Below are positions 51,803 to 52,411 of a stretch of 52,411 bases of DNA, one piece after another. The stretch's first letter is position 1, and each line of letters begins with the position of its first letter. The stretch comes from S012-113 sp965368405 (GTDB lineage: Bacteria; Bacteroidota; Bacteroidia; Cytophagales; Cyclobacteriaceae). The notes beneath the pieces are model-generated. The model was not told the DNA's origin. It saw nothing but the letters and a program-made list of their open reading frames with translations, and did not search any database. The stretch is taken from assembly GCA_965368405.1 (NCBI GenBank), contig CBDUMS010000012.1:1-52411 (forward strand), in the 5' to 3' direction. The position numbers and the translations under genes were made by a program.

Positions 51803-52411
51803 TCAATGTTCAATATCGATCCAATTCACTTCCTTTAAATCCTCCATGCCCTCGGTATTCCGATTCCTGATTTTATAGAGAATTTTTTCAATGGTTACAG
51901 GCGGTACATCTTTGCCCCCTACGCCGGCATAAAAATCATAGATTTTATAGCTTTTGCCGTAAAGCGCGCGCTGCATTTCCTGCATGATAGCCCCTTCATT
52001 GTCACCAAGGAAATTTCGTTCTACACAGGCTATCACAGCATCGCCCGATAGGTCTTCAAGGGCTTCGATAACAGATTTTTTCGGGAAAGGTTTGAACAAC
52101 CTTAACTTAAGCAGGCCAACATCGGGGTATTTCTTGATCACCCCCTTTGCGGTGGTGGTGATACTCGACATGGTAACCAAAACAGTTTTGGTTTGCGGCC
52201 CAATATTTATCGCTTCTACATTCTGATACTTTCTACCAAAGTGGTTTTCAAAGTCATCGGCGACTGCTGTCGATAAATCTTCAACCGAATTCATATCCTT
52301 CCAATATGAATAGTTGAATTTAGCATAATGCTCCGGTGGTATAAGTCCACCAAAAGCTTTCGGCTCTTCTGCATTTACCTCTTTACCCGTCAATTGCTTC
52401 TTCGGTAAAAA
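51803..52411 (-). CDS. 2-oxoacid:ferredoxin oxidoreductase, alpha subunit (C-terminal part, cut by window edge)
   Basis: The open frame extends to the right edge with no start; 202 residues are visible. The blocks TVLVTMSSITTTAKGVIKKY and VGLLKLRLFKPFPKKSVIEAL belong to the domain II / C-terminal region of PorA/VorA subunits, and the gene precedes the TPP subunit, as in por/vor operons. Upstream gamma/delta (ferredoxin-like) subunits, if present, lie outside. Substrate undecided between pyruvate and 2-oxoisovalerate. Confidence 0.88.
   Translation of the reverse strand, partial: FLPKKQLTGKEVNAEEPKAFGGLIPPEHYAKFNYSYWKDMNSVEDLSTAVADDFENHFGRKYQNVEAINIGPQTKTVLVTMSSITTTAKGVIKKYPDVGLLKLRLFKPFPKKSVIEALEDLSGDAVIACVERNFLGDNEGAIMQEMQRALYGKSYKIYDFYAGVGGKDVPPVTIEKILYKIRNRNTEGMEDLKEVNWIDIEH

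Noticed and set aside
1..52411. CRISPR arrays, tRNA/rRNA genes, insertion sequences, integrase or attachment sites
   Set aside because: Looked for repeat-spacer patterns, cloverleaf or CCA-type ends, and transposase or integrase motifs; none found by eye.

Overview
The window looks like chromosomal DNA of a free-living, probably marine member of the Bacteroidota (Cytophagales-like). The pointers are an AT-rich sequence, -33 TTG / -7 TAnnTTTG promoter matches, a secreted CotH protein with a type IX secretion (T9SS) C-terminal signal, a DUF5916 outer-membrane protein, orphan FtsX/MacB-type permeases, many signal-peptide lipoproteins, a membrane-anchored LytTR regulator and a 2-oxoacid:ferredoxin oxidoreductase. 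The species assignment is inference. I see no rRNA, tRNA, CRISPR, transposase or phage gene.

Layout. 1-1167: N-terminal half of an S9 peptidase, running off the left edge. 1272-8294: a kynurenine catabolic cluster built around a divergent promoter region (3512-3652). A semialdehyde dehydrogenase and an SDR are on the minus strand. 3-hydroxyanthranilate dioxygenase, ACMS decarboxylase, a DNA methyltransferase-repair protein, kynureninase and kynurenine 3-monooxygenase form an overlapping plus-strand operon. Together they take kynurenine to 2-aminomuconate. 8301-14724: MltF-type lytic transglycosylase, a minimal TolQ/ExbB-like channel divergent from a membrane LytTR regulator, dihydrolipoyl dehydrogenase, a GT-C-like membrane protein and FabG, ending in a clear hairpin terminator. 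14785-20901: envelope genes (CsgG/LpoB-like protein, CotH, LpxR, Ntn-hydrolase acylase lipoprotein). 20911-25972: FtsX-type permease and PEP carboxylase.

26160-29114 is the most intriguing locus: a tight three-gene operon of a DUF4956 membrane protein, a HlyD-like periplasmic adaptor and a TolC-like outer-membrane protein, with no ABC, RND or MFS pump. It may be an undescribed tripartite envelope system. It is followed by MgtC/SapB and a large DUF5117-type metalloprotease. 32347-33023 is a membrane protein/XRE regulator pair with repeated operator-like boxes overlapping its promoter.

33296-44868 holds a CNNM/DUF21 protein, an old-yellow-enzyme-type oxidoreductase, a VOC / VF530 / D-aminoacylase run, a second orphan FtsX permease, a DUF885 metallopeptidase, a LOV-domain (blue light) PP2C/SpoIIE phosphatase and an exported PLP enzyme. 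45029-52411 holds a DUF5916 protein, a small membrane protein, an alpha/beta hydrolase coupled to an SDR, a beta-propeller lipoprotein and the beta and partial alpha subunits of a 2-oxoacid:ferredoxin oxidoreductase. Genes are densely packed. Only one gene-free stretch exceeds 300 bp (32943-33295).
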